Part shown: one piece after another, positions 42,304 through 50,670 of the stretch
Numbering within the stretch: the first letter of the stretch is position 1
How the letters are laid out: each line of letters begins with the position of its first letter
Translations under genes and position numbers: made by a program
Notes under the pieces: generated by a model
The model's database searches: none
What the model was told of the DNA's origin: nothing
Seen by the model: only the letters and a program-made list of their open reading frames with translations
Assembly (NCBI GenBank): GCA_964596165.1
Contig: CAZQTW010000046.1
Location: 1-53,112, forward strand
Source of the DNA: CAYUQT01 sp964596165
GTDB lineage: Bacteria > Planctomycetota > Phycisphaerae > UBA1845 > JAFGLZ01
Direction: 5' to 3'
DNA: 53,112 nt

Positions 42304-44388
42304 TCAAGCCGACGCAATTCTTGACACCGCATCTACCATCGCTGCCCGCATGGCCGCCCGACCCTGATCGGCCGCCTCCACGTATTGCAAGCGCTCGGGA
42401 TTGACTCCCACTTCCTTCAGCATCGCGCGGACCTGCTCCACGCGCCTCCGAACCCGCTCCGTCGCTCCCGGATAGCGGTCTCCGCCCGCATGCCCGGCCA
42501 CAACAATGACGCCGTCCGCGCCATGCTCAAATGCGCTCAGCAGTTCCATCGAGCCCAGACGGCTCATACTTGGCAGATACAGCTCGGCTACGCCCTCAAT
42601 GGGGTCATCGAGCGTCCCGCTCCACGCATTGGCCGGCGCATAGTGGCCACAGACATATGCGATGATCTTCAGCTTCGCCCTGCCATTCATGTCGCCCAGC
42701 GTGTCGACCGTCCGCCGGATCAGCTCCTTCACGTCCCACCCGCGAGCGATGATCGCGTTGGCCGGGCAGTCCGCAATACACATCCCACACGCCTGGCAAA
42801 GGCTCGAATCGATCCGCGCCACATCCGTCACCTTCGGAATGTCAAACGGACACACGCGCAGGCAGGTCAGACAGGCCGCACACTTGTCCACCAACACCTC
42901 GGCGCCGCTACCGCAGCTCATGCAGCGTCGGGCTTCACGGAGCACGGATTCCACCTGGAGGGTATGCTCGAATTCCGAAAAGACTTTCTTTCGAACTCCC
43001 GGTGAATCCGTGGGAACCGCCACGCGTTCCGTCTTGATTACCTTCGCTGCCGTCTTCGAATCGATCTTCTCTATGGAAGGAGGCAGCGAGTTACCGATGT
43101 CGATCGGCCGACCGGCCAGGTAAAGCTCGATGGCCCTGGCCGCACGGCGACCGTTGGCGCACGCCTCCACAGCCGATCCGGGACCGGTCACAATCTCGCC
43201 ACAGGCAAAAACGCTTGGCACATTGGTCTGGTGTGTCGAGGGGTTGTACTCCAGTCGGCCTCGTTCATCAACCTTCAGGTCGCTGTCGCGCGTGAACCCG
43301 TTGTCCGGCATCTGACCGATGGCCATGACGACGGTATCGCACTCCACGTCGATCACGTCGCCGTCATCGTACATCGGATTGAAACGGCGATTCTCGTCGA
43401 ACACCCGCGTACACCGCCGGGCCCTGACGCCGACAATGCGGTCATCGCGGATCAGCACCTCGACCGGGCCGCGACGGTGGATGAAGCTGATGCCCTCTTC
43501 GGATGCCTCTTTCCGTTCCCACTCCCAAGCGGGCATTTCCGTCTCATCCTCAAGGCACATCATTCGCACGCGACCGGCTCCCAGCCGAACCGCCGACCTT
43601 GCCGCGTCGATGGCCACGTTGCCTCCGCCGATGACTAAGACGTCCGAGCCAATGTCCGGCTTCCGGTCCAGCGCCAGCTCCGTCAGAAAGTCCATCACCA
43701 TGTGAACCCGCCGGTGATCGATCCCAGGTAGCGGAAGCGACCGGCTCTTGGCCAGCCCTACCGCAATCAGTACGGCCTTGAAGCCTTCTCTTCGAAGATC
43801 GTTGATCGTTTTGTCCTTGCCGATCTCGACTCCGGTCCTCAGATCGACGCCATGCGCGAGAATCCATTGGATGTCCATTTCGAGTACATCGCGAGGCAAA
43901 CGGTAGGTCGGAATCGCGGTTGCTGGAATCCCCCCGGCGATGGCGTACTTCTCGAATACCGTCGGTCGATGACCGAGCTTGGCCAGTTCCAGAGCAGCCG
44001 TCAAGCCCGCCGGACCGGAACCGATGATGGCCACCTTGGCCTTGTCCTGCACCCTGGCCCGATGAACCGCGGAACCTTCGGCCCCCTGCATCTCCGCGAC
44101 GAACCGCTTCAGTTCGCGAATCGCTATGGCCTGATCCACCTCCCATCGACGACAATTGGCTTCGCAGGGATGATGGCAGATCCGACCGCAGACGGCGGCG
44201 AACGGCAAGGCGTCTCGAATGACATCGATCGCCTCGCGCCACCTCCCACGGGCGATCAGCTCCACATATGCCCTTACGTCCGCATGCACCGGACAGTGGT
44301 AGCGGCACGGCGGCCACTCACGATCCATCAACACTGTCGGACCCGATAGCGCGGCCAGATCCTTGGATGTAAGATCTCCGTCTTGCAT
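42304..44388 (-). CDS. GltD-like FAD/NAD(P) oxidoreductase fused to ferredoxin and MvhD-like domains, MTHFR electron-input subunit
   Basis: A 694-residue protein, first in the metV-metF operon. Domains in order: (1) ~25-110 Fe-S domain of glutamate synthase small-subunit type (C28, C32, C67, C71, C75, C79); (2) ~115-425 disulfide-reductase-like flavoprotein with FAD loop GSGPAG (123-128), second nucleotide loop GGGNVA (254-259) and the FACGEIVTGPGSAVEA ending; (3) ~490-545 two 4Fe-4S motifs (C503-x2-C506-x2-C509-x3-C513 and C531-x2-C534-x2-C537-x3-C541), after a CMSCG knuckle; (4) ~573-694 a MvhD-like (hydrogenase delta) fold, EHGADGVIVVAGHAGGDRYPG, in which most of the 2Fe-2S ligands are gone (only C580 remains). 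It should oxidise NAD(P)H and pass electrons to MetV-MetF. Similar HdrA/MvhD-MetFV sets occur in acetogens. Whether it also couples a second acceptor is unknown. Confidence 0.9.
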   Translation of the reverse strand: MQDGDLTSKDLAALSGPTVLMDREWPPCRYHCPVHADVRAYVELIARGRWREAIDVIRDALPFAAVCGRICHHPCEANCRRWEVDQAIAIRELKRFVAEMQGAEGSAVHRARVQDKAKVAIIGSGPAGLTAALELAKLGHRPTVFEKYAIAGGIPATAIPTYRLPRDVLEMDIQWILAHGVDLRTGVEIGKDKTINDLRREGFKAVLIAVGLAKSRSLPLPGIDHRRVHMVMDFLTELALDRKPDIGSDVLVIGGGNVAIDAARSAVRLGAGRVRMMCLEDETEMPAWEWERKEASEEGISFIHRRGPVEVLIRDDRIVGVRARRCTRVFDENRRFNPMYDDGDVIDVECDTVVMAIGQMPDNGFTRDSDLKVDERGRLEYNPSTHQTNVPSVFACGEIVTGPGSAVEACANGRRAARAIELYLAGRPIDIGNSLPPSIEKIDSKTAAKVIKTERVAVPTDSPGVRKKVFSEFEHTLQVESVLREARRCMSCGSGAEVLVDKCAACLTCLRVCPFDIPKVTDVARIDSSLCQACGMCIADCPANAIIARGWDVKELIRRTVDTLGDMNGRAKLKIIAYVCGHYAPANAWSGTLDDPIEGVAELYLPSMSRLGSMELLSAFEHGADGVIVVAGHAGGDRYPGATERVRRRVEQVRAMLKEVGVNPERLQYVEAADQGRAAMRAAMVDAVSRIASA

Positions 44389-44473
44389 TCGACTTTCTCT
44401 GCCTCAAACCTCCTAACCGGGAAAACGGGCAAGGAAGCGAACGTCTTACGGCTCGCGGACACATCTATTAGAC

Positions 44474-44503
44474 ACTGTAGGTGAGCGCCGCACGCACTGT
44501 CAA
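44474..44503 (-). promoter_or_regulatory. Sigma-70-type promoter of the metVF operon
   Basis: Reading leftwards, a perfect TTGACA (44503-44498), 18 bases, and TACAGT (44479-44474). Expected start of transcription is about 44467, leaving a leader of ~80 bases with AGGAGG about 22 nt before the ATG at 44388. No riboswitch-like structure recognised in the leader. Confidence 0.72.
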
Positions 44504-44850
44504 CCTTACCGGGCCTTGTGAGTCGGCTGGGTGGAATGACGCACACCGGCCGCACCCAATTGAGCACACGTACCCCAACGGCCCCCTCGGCAGACCGCTG
44601 GGGTCAAAAATCTTTCTCAGTGGACTACGGACTGCACCCTGGTACACTTTCTGTTACGCGAAGTAGGAGTGAGCTCACGTTCGTGAGCCCTGGCACATCA
44701 GATGCAGCATAAGCCGGCTCGACCGACGGCCCAATGCCGCCGCCCATAGTCCGGTTGATACCGCCACATGAAAGACCCAGGTGACTCGTCATGACAATGC
44801 GTAGAAGCAGTCTTCCTAAACCCCACGGACACCTTATCGAGGAGCCAACC
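44504..44850. other. Intergenic region between the MTHFR operon and the HAF protein, with one perfect inverted repeat
   Basis: About 350 bp of divergent spacer. GCTCACG-tt-CGTGAGC at 44673-44688 is a perfect 7-bp inverted repeat, about 170 bp before the 3'-ward gene start at 44851; it may be an operator or a small hairpin. Short frames here (61-78 codons) lack RBS and homology. No tRNA. Confidence 0.5.
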
Positions 44851-46011
44851 ATGAGAACGAACGAACAACCCTGCGGAGTGATTCAACCGTCACGCAAGCT
44901 GCACACTCGCACGCTCACCATGCACAACATCCTGCTGTCAGGCCTGCTGCTCGTTGCAACGGCCTCCGCTCAACAGTACACCGTCACGGACCTTGGGGTC
45001 CTGCCGGGAAGCAGCTCAAGCAATGGGATCGCCATCAACGCCTCCGGACAGGTCGTCGGCATGTGCGACAGCGCGATCCCGGGAGAAATCTGCGGCTTCC
45101 TCTGGACGAATGGAACCATGACCCATCTGGGTACGCTCGGCGGCACCGTCGGCCAACCCTACGATATCAATGCATCCGCGCGGGTCGTGGGCATTTCCCT
45201 CACCGGAGTCGGCTTTGATGTCCACGGGTTCCTTTGGGAAGGGGGCGTTATTACCGATCTCGGTTCACTCGGCGGCAATTCGACCTGGGCCTATGGAATC
45301 AACGATCTCGGCCACGTTGTCGGCCAATCCCTGACGGCTGCCGACCCGGTCAACCATGTTGCCTTCCGTTGGACCTCGGGCATCCTGACCGGCCTGGGCA
45401 CTCTGCCGGGCGGTGTGGGAAGCACGGCCCATGCCGTGAACGGCTCGGGCGACCTTGCAGGAGCTTCCGGTGTCGCCGGTGGGGATATGCACGTCTGCCT
45501 CTGGACCGGCGGTACCATCACCGATTTGGGGACCCTCGGGGGCACACAGGGCTGGGCCAACGCCATCAATGACGACGGCGTGGTGGTCGGGCAATCCAAG
45601 AATGCGAGTGGAAGCGATCACGCCTTTCTCTGGACGGCCGCCGGAGGGATGACCGACCTCGGCACACTCGGCGGGCTCTACAGCAGTGCGGTGGACATCA
45701 ACAATGACGGTCAAGTGGTCGGCTCGGCCGATCTCGCCGATGGAAGCTCGCGCGCGTTCATCTACGACAACGAACACGGCATGCGCAACCTGAATGACCT
45801 CATTTCGGCCGATGCCAACTGGGTCCTGTCGTCGGCTGACGGCATCAATGATGCAGGGCAGATTGTGGGGACAGGCAAACACAACGGCGAGACGCGGGCG
45901 TTTCTGCTCACACCCCAAGCCCCCACGGTCTGTTGCGCCCCGTTTGGACTTCTGGTCGTGGGATTCCTTGTCGCGAGTTGCCGGCTGATCGGATCTCGTC
46001 GGCGCTTGTGA
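44851..46011 (+). CDS. HAF-repeat extracellular protein with C-terminal membrane tail
   Basis: A 386-residue exported protein. The start at ATG 44851 has GAGGAG about 8 nt upstream. After a polar ~23-residue n-region comes MHNILLSGLLLVATASAQ, a signal peptide; an internal ATG at about 44920 would give the same mature chain. The body is six or seven repeats of ~45 residues built on (I/M)TDLGTLGG...A..IN..G.VVG...(A/H)FLW, the HAF-repeat family (beta-rich, probably propeller-like). The C-terminus CCAPFGLLVVGFLVASCRLIGSRRRL has Cys, a hydrophobic span and an Arg cluster, like a sorting tail. Its location is probably the cell surface. No catalytic motif is visible. Confidence 0.87.
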   Translation: MRTNEQPCGVIQPSRKLHTRTLTMHNILLSGLLLVATASAQQYTVTDLGVLPGSSSSNGIAINASGQVVGMCDSAIPGEICGFLWTNGTMTHLGTLGGTVGQPYDINASARVVGISLTGVGFDVHGFLWEGGVITDLGSLGGNSTWAYGINDLGHVVGQSLTAADPVNHVAFRWTSGILTGLGTLPGGVGSTAHAVNGSGDLAGASGVAGGDMHVCLWTGGTITDLGTLGGTQGWANAINDDGVVVGQSKNASGSDHAFLWTAAGGMTDLGTLGGLYSSAVDINNDGQVVGSADLADGSSRAFIYDNEHGMRNLNDLISADANWVLSSADGINDAGQIVGTGKHNGETRAFLLTPQAPTVCCAPFGLLVVGFLVASCRLIGSRRRL

Positions 46012-46041
46012 TGGTGCCGTCGTCCGGCTACCATTCCGCCC

Positions 46042-47016
46042 ATGGAAACGAAGATTGCCGAGGCCACGCTGCGCGACGGCCGGCGTGTTGACATTCTCTG
46101 CATCCGGCCTCCTGCTCCGGACTGGCGACCTCGCATCGCGGCGTTTCTTGCCCACAAGGGCCAACCGTGGCTCTGGCATGTCGAAATCAACCTCGATGGT
46201 CAAAACGACCGGCTCGAACAGCGATTCTACGTCGCCGTTGACGGCGACACGATCATCAGCCACATGATGGTGGTTGAAAGACTGGGGGTTGCCGTCCTTG
46301 GTCACGTGTTCACGCACCCGGCTTGGCGCAACCAGGGAACGACCTCCCGAATGATGCAGGCAATGACCCAGGACTTTGCCTCGCGGGACGGCATCGTGAT
46401 GTTCCTACACACCACCGTGGGCAGCCAAGCCTATCGGATCTATGCGCGCTTTGGTTTTGAACCCGTCGCTCCCGCCTCCGACGTCATGATGTGGCTTCGA
46501 CACCCCAGGCGGCTCGCCGAGATGTTCGACTCGAGTCCCGTGCACGTCGAACCGGCTTGTTGGAGTCATTGGCCCCTCGTCTTCAGCCTCGTTGCTCAAC
46601 CGGACGGCGATCTCCTCCGAAACGCATCACTTGGGCTGGTGGGGCAGTGCAGCGCTGAAGACGGGTTCGTCATGCTGATGTCTCAGCTCCGATCAGGCCC
46701 TCCGCAGTCCGGGAGGGTCCTGGTCAACCAGACCGGCATGGTCATGGGGCTGGCAACGCTGTTAAACTGGCGGCAGCCGCCCAGTCGACTGACTCAATTC
46801 GACCTCTATGTTCACCCCGGCGCGGAGGCAGGCCTCGACATGCTCGCCAGGTCAATCGAGCTCCCCGACGACCGTGCCATCGTTGCCTGCGTCGATTCCG
46901 ACTCGTTCGCCCGTCGTCGCGTGCTGACCAACCTAGGCTTCCGTGAGGCATGGTGCGCGAAACGTGTTTTGACTGCTAATGACCGCGATGTCGATATGAT
47001 CCTCCTTGAAAGATGA
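46042..47016 (+). CDS. GNAT-fold N-acetyltransferase, probably two-domain
   Basis: A 324-residue cytosolic protein. The N-terminal half has a GNAT core: YVAVDGDTIISHMMVVERLGVAVLGHVFTHPAWRNQGTTSRMMQAM, where HPAWRNQGTTSRMM is the acetyl-CoA loop (Q/R-x-x-G-x-G/A variant), then YARFGFEPV. The second half (~175-320) repeats the pattern in weaker form (FDLYVHPGAEAGLDML; RRVLTNLGFREA), suggesting tandem GNAT domains. It transfers an acyl group from CoA to an unknown amine. It starts 30 bp after the HAF gene, but no functional link can be stated. Confidence 0.82.
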   Translation: METKIAEATLRDGRRVDILCIRPPAPDWRPRIAAFLAHKGQPWLWHVEINLDGQNDRLEQRFYVAVDGDTIISHMMVVERLGVAVLGHVFTHPAWRNQGTTSRMMQAMTQDFASRDGIVMFLHTTVGSQAYRIYARFGFEPVAPASDVMMWLRHPRRLAEMFDSSPVHVEPACWSHWPLVFSLVAQPDGDLLRNASLGLVGQCSAEDGFVMLMSQLRSGPPQSGRVLVNQTGMVMGLATLLNWRQPPSRLTQFDLYVHPGAEAGLDMLARSIELPDDRAIVACVDSDSFARRRVLTNLGFREAWCAKRVLTANDRDVDMILLER

Positions 47017-47101
47017 GAGCGGGTTGTCGGCACCGCCGGCCCGACCTACAATTCTCCCCACTGTCATGACACAGTGACCTACGAGATCTTGTGGACTGTC
47101 C

Positions 47102-48718
47102 ATGGATTCACAACGCGGTCTTTTCCGTGCTGAGTCGATGACCCAGGCTCTGGGGGCTTACCTCTCGGCCACCGCTATCGGCCGCCTCATCGGTCTTCTC
47201 CGGAACATCCTGTTGACGTGGTTGATGTTCGATCAGGCCGAGTTCGGGCTTCTGGCCATCGCCCTTGTCGCCATCAATCTGCTGAATCCCCTATGCAGTC
47301 TCGGACTCAATGAAGCCGTGGCGCGCTACACGCCCCTCTATGAGACCCGAGGTATGCTGCGCGGGTACGTGGCTCGTGCTTCGCTGCTTGTATGCGCCGT
47401 CGCCGCCGCCATGACCTACCTCCTCTTGGAGGCATCTCCGCTGCTCAGTGCCCCCCTCTTTCAAACACTGACAGCCAATGCCCGATCCCTACGGACCCCC
47501 TCGGCACATTCCATCAACCTCATGCAGAACGTCGCCTGGACCGTCTTCACGCTGATCGTTTACTTCCTCGTGCTGAGTGTGCTAAAGGGCTTGCGTATGT
47601 TCCGTGCAATCAGCCTGATGGAACTGCTCAGCGGGATCCTCTTCACCGTCCTGGCCGTCATTGTTGTCAGAACTGGGCATGCAACGGCGGCGGCCGTCGT
47701 CGCCTGCTACATGATGTCGATGTGGATCGCCTTGATCTGCTTCGCTCTTCCGGCAGTCCTGTCCATCTACGTCAGGCCGGGTGGCGACACACCCATCGAA
47801 GGCGAGCCCGTCGTTCGTCGGATGTTGGCCTTCAGCGTTTGGGCGGCCCTTGCCGCCATCGCCTGGCAGGCCCTGCAGAACTACCCTATCTGGTACCTCA
47901 ATCGAATTCATGGGGCCCAGCCGGCGGCTGTCCTCGGAGCCATGCGAACGATCACCCAGTACGTGTCCGTGGGTGCCGTGTCGGTCTCAACTGTCGTCAT
48001 GACGATGGTCACCAAGATCTGGGAATCCGAAGGGCGAGCCCCCGCGGAACGGCTGTTGCTGCTGACCTTTAAGGTGACAACCTTGGTCCTGTTGACCGGT
48101 TGTGTGATCATGTCTCTGCTCAAGAACCAGGTCGCCTTACTCTTCCACCCCAGCTATCGAGAGGGCGCCGACACCATCCCGTTGCTGTTGCTTTCCTTCT
48201 TAGTCGTGGGAAGCCTTGGGTTCCTCTCCATCCACTTCAGCCTCGTTGAGAAGGCGCGTTTCCTTTTGTGGCCATGGGCCTTCGGCGTAGCCTGCAACGT
48301 CCTGACGGGATTCTGGCTTGTCAGGACTGTCGGCGGATCATTCCCCCATGAAAGCGTCACCTGGCGCCTGGGACGGATCGTGCGCCCCTTCGTCAACTGC
48401 GGGGCGGGAAGCAGCCTTGGCGCTGCCGCTTGGGCCGGCGCAATCGCCATGATCGGCGCATTGGCCATCTGTTTGGTCTTGCTCCGAGTCGAACGCCGTC
48501 CCGTAGACTTAGGCAGCTACGTGTTGTTGATTGCCGTGGGTACCCTGGCGCTTCCTTGGTTTGCGATGCTTGTAACGATCGTTGGCCTTTGGTTTGCGAC
48601 GATACGGACCGATTTCGTTCTGTCAACGCAGGATAAGGTCTTTCTGCGCCTGAAGCTCAGCACCGCTGTCGCTTGGCTGAAGGGTCGTACGCCTACCGAC
48701 CAGGCTTCGTCAATGTGA
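47102..48718 (+). CDS. Polysaccharide flippase (Wzx-like, MOP superfamily)
   Basis: A 538-residue protein with about 13-14 transmembrane segments. ATAIGRLIGLLRNILLTWLMFDQAEFGLLAIALV is the usual start of MOP-type flippases (RxxGLxRxxLxxxxLxxxxFGxxxxxxxxxxL), then SLGLNEAVARY, and the second repeat half from ~225 (EGEPVVRRMLAFSVWAALAAIAWQ, ... YLNRIHGAQPAAVLGAM). It moves lipid-linked oligosaccharides across the inner membrane. No flippase is seen in the 15-27 kb cluster, which has a polymerase-like protein, so this gene may serve it. It is followed 43 bp later by a macro-domain gene. Confidence 0.87.
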   Translation: MDSQRGLFRAESMTQALGAYLSATAIGRLIGLLRNILLTWLMFDQAEFGLLAIALVAINLLNPLCSLGLNEAVARYTPLYETRGMLRGYVARASLLVCAVAAAMTYLLLEASPLLSAPLFQTLTANARSLRTPSAHSINLMQNVAWTVFTLIVYFLVLSVLKGLRMFRAISLMELLSGILFTVLAVIVVRTGHATAAAVVACYMMSMWIALICFALPAVLSIYVRPGGDTPIEGEPVVRRMLAFSVWAALAAIAWQALQNYPIWYLNRIHGAQPAAVLGAMRTITQYVSVGAVSVSTVVMTMVTKIWESEGRAPAERLLLLTFKVTTLVLLTGCVIMSLLKNQVALLFHPSYREGADTIPLLLLSFLVVGSLGFLSIHFSLVEKARFLLWPWAFGVACNVLTGFWLVRTVGGSFPHESVTWRLGRIVRPFVNCGAGSSLGAAAWAGAIAMIGALAICLVLLRVERRPVDLGSYVLLIAVGTLALPWFAMLVTIVGLWFATIRTDFVLSTQDKVFLRLKLSTAVAWLKGRTPTDQASSM

Positions 48719-48761
48719 ACGCTCTCGGGCCGCGCAGGCAAACCTCGAAGGAGAAATCCGC

Positions 48762-49301
48762 ATGTCCTCCGGCGTATTGGATCGAATGGTTCTGGTCAGA
48801 GGCGATCTCACCAAGGAAAAAGTGGATGCGATCGTCAACGCGGCCAACTCGACCCTCCTCGGTGGTGGCGGCGTCGACGGCGCCATCCACAGGGCGGCCG
48901 GTCCCGAGCTTCTGCGCGAGTGCGAGACCCTCGGTGGGTGCCCCACCGGCCAGGCCAAGATCACTAAGGGATACCGCCTTCCCGCCAAACACGTCATCCA
49001 CACCGTCGGCCCCGTCTACGGCGGGGGGACTCGGGGCGAGGCGGAACTCCTTGCCGACTGCTATCGGAATTCGCTCCGTATTGCCGCCGAGCACGGACTG
49101 AAGACCGTCGCGTTTCCGGCCATCTCCTGCGGTGTCTACGGCTACCCGATTGAGAAGGCATCGCGGATTGCCCTCAAGACGACCGCGGAGTTTCTGGCCG
49201 ACCATCCGGAGATTACACAGGTACGATTCGTGCTTTTTGGTCAGGCGGACTACGACGTCTACGAGAACACGCTGGCTGAGATGAAACGCACATGCGGTTG
49301 A
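48762..49301 (+). CDS. Macro domain protein (ADP-ribose / O-acetyl-ADP-ribose hydrolase)
   Basis: A 179-residue protein, one domain. MVLVRGDLTKEKVDAIVNAANSTLLGGGGVDGAIHRAAG contains the adenine-binding Asp and the loop NAANxxLxGGGGVDGAIH, and FPAISCGVYGYPIEKAS the distal ribose/phosphate loop; both match the YmdB-type macro domain that removes ADP-ribose from acidic residues or deacetylates O-acetyl-ADP-ribose. AAGGAG is well placed (about 8 nt) before ATG 48762. The end overlaps the next gene by 10 bp. A role in stress or toxin reversal is possible; nearby genes give no hint of a DarTG-like pair. Confidence 0.95.
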   Translation: MSSGVLDRMVLVRGDLTKEKVDAIVNAANSTLLGGGGVDGAIHRAAGPELLRECETLGGCPTGQAKITKGYRLPAKHVIHTVGPVYGGGTRGEAELLADCYRNSLRIAAEHGLKTVAFPAISCGVYGYPIEKASRIALKTTAEFLADHPEITQVRFVLFGQADYDVYENTLAEMKRTCG

Positions 49302-50593
49302 ACGCCCGCCAACTGGACATCCTGTGGCGCGTCGCACTGGTCGCCGGGGCCATCTATGCGATCGGTACCGTGGCGGTCGCCGCTTATCGCGCCAGAGCGC
49401 CGCACATCAAAGGCCAAGGGACCAGTGACTTTATTGCGTTTCATCTCACGGCCCGATACTTCCTGGATACGGGCCGGGTCACATACGACCTCGGCGTCAA
49501 GAATTACTTGCCCTTCTTCACGATTCTCATGGTGCCCCTTTCCGTCGCACCCTGCTGGCTGGGTGCCGGAATCATCACGGCAATGTCGATTGCCGGTCTC
49601 GTCTTGTCAGTGTCGATGGTCTTTCATACGCTGGCCCCTCCCCATCCCGCGCCCCCCGTGATCAAGATCGCCGTGCCCGTGCTGATGACACTGCCTTTTG
49701 TCCATGCATGTCTCGTTCTCGGGCAGGTGTCCGTTCTAATGGGGACGCTATGTCTGATGACGTGGTGGCTGTTTGTCCAGCGACGCCCCTGGGCCGCCGG
49801 CCTGCCACTCGCCATCGCCATACTGGTCAAACCGTTCTTCGCGACCTTGATCCTGTTCTTCCTTCTGAAGCGCCAATGGCGTACGCCCCTGAGCACGCTG
49901 GCCTGGACAATCATCCTCGGAGGGGGCCTGACCTTCGCCGCCATGGGTCCCAAGGCATGGGCCGACGCCCATCGCAACTATTGCCAACGCGTTATTCGAG
50001 CCAACACACCGCTTGCCCTCATCGGGGCCGATAAACCGGCCTATGCAAGGTTCTCCAACCAGTCGCTGTGCATGACCCTTCGGCGACTCCTGACAGACAC
50101 GCCGGCGGGAGACAGCCGCAAGCCCTTCAAGGTAAACTGGGCCCATTGGTCACAACGCGTTACACAAATGGTCTACGTCGTCTTCATAGTCTGTCTGGCT
50201 CTGATCACGGTATTCGTCGGCCGGCTTCCGCTCCGTCGAATTAACGCGGAACGAGCCTGCTTCGAGTTCGGCATGTTTCTGCTATGGGGTTTGATCAGCT
50301 CACCTATCATCTGGACACACTATCTTCCTCTGACCCTGTATCCGCTCATCCTTCTGACGCTTCAACTCATGATGGATGCCGATGACCGGCGCCAAAACGT
50401 CCTGGGACTGTTCGCATGGACTTTCTGGATCGTGGCTGCCCTGTCGCTGGTGACCGAGGCCTTCACGTTGCCCTATCTCCGTGCCGTTGGGGTCCACCTG
50501 TGGGCCACTATACTTCTGTGGGCTGCAATGGCCGTCTCCGCATCTCGAATCCCGCCCTGTCGTCAGATTCCGGATAGACTCGTGGTCAAGTGA
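49292..50593 (+). CDS. GT87-like (DUF2029) membrane glycosyltransferase
   Basis: A 433-residue polytopic protein, ~10 membrane segments. DFIAFHLTARYFLDTGRVTYDLGVKNYLPFFTIL in the first loop has the D-F/Y-x(n)-Y pattern, LVLGQVSVLMGTLCLMTWWLF (GQ-N/S-L), AAGLPLAIAILVKPFF (A-G-x(n)-KP), FSNQSL and SPIIWTHYLPLTLYP match the GT87 (alpha-mannosyltransferase, DUF2029) family, which uses polyprenyl-phosphate-mannose. The donor here is not proven. Its ATG is 10 bp inside the macro-domain gene's end. It is followed by an unrelated NTase-like gene. Confidence 0.88.
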   Translation: MRLNARQLDILWRVALVAGAIYAIGTVAVAAYRARAPHIKGQGTSDFIAFHLTARYFLDTGRVTYDLGVKNYLPFFTILMVPLSVAPCWLGAGIITAMSIAGLVLSVSMVFHTLAPPHPAPPVIKIAVPVLMTLPFVHACLVLGQVSVLMGTLCLMTWWLFVQRRPWAAGLPLAIAILVKPFFATLILFFLLKRQWRTPLSTLAWTIILGGGLTFAAMGPKAWADAHRNYCQRVIRANTPLALIGADKPAYARFSNQSLCMTLRRLLTDTPAGDSRKPFKVNWAHWSQRVTQMVYVVFIVCLALITVFVGRLPLRRINAERACFEFGMFLLWGLISSPIIWTHYLPLTLYPLILLTLQLMMDADDRRQNVLGLFAWTFWIVAALSLVTEAFTLPYLRAVGVHLWATILLWAAMAVSASRIPPCRQIPDRLVVK

Positions 50594-50670
50594 CCTGGTG
50601 CTTGCGACGCATCAGTCACCCAGTACAATCACACGTGCTGTCTGGTCCGCCCGAAAACGGGAGTCAAACT

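Noticed and set aside
44389..44473. Riboswitch in the leader of the MTHFR operon
   Set aside because: The ~80-base leader is too short for SAM or cobalamin riboswitches and I see no matching conserved core.
45265..46317. 350-codon minus-strand frame opposite the HAF protein
   Set aside because: The plus strand has clear HAF repeats with signal peptide and RBS; the antisense frame has no motif.
48762..49301. Macro domain as antitoxin of a DarTG-like pair
   Set aside because: No ADP-ribosyltransferase-like gene is adjacent; neighbours are a flippase and a GT87-like protein.
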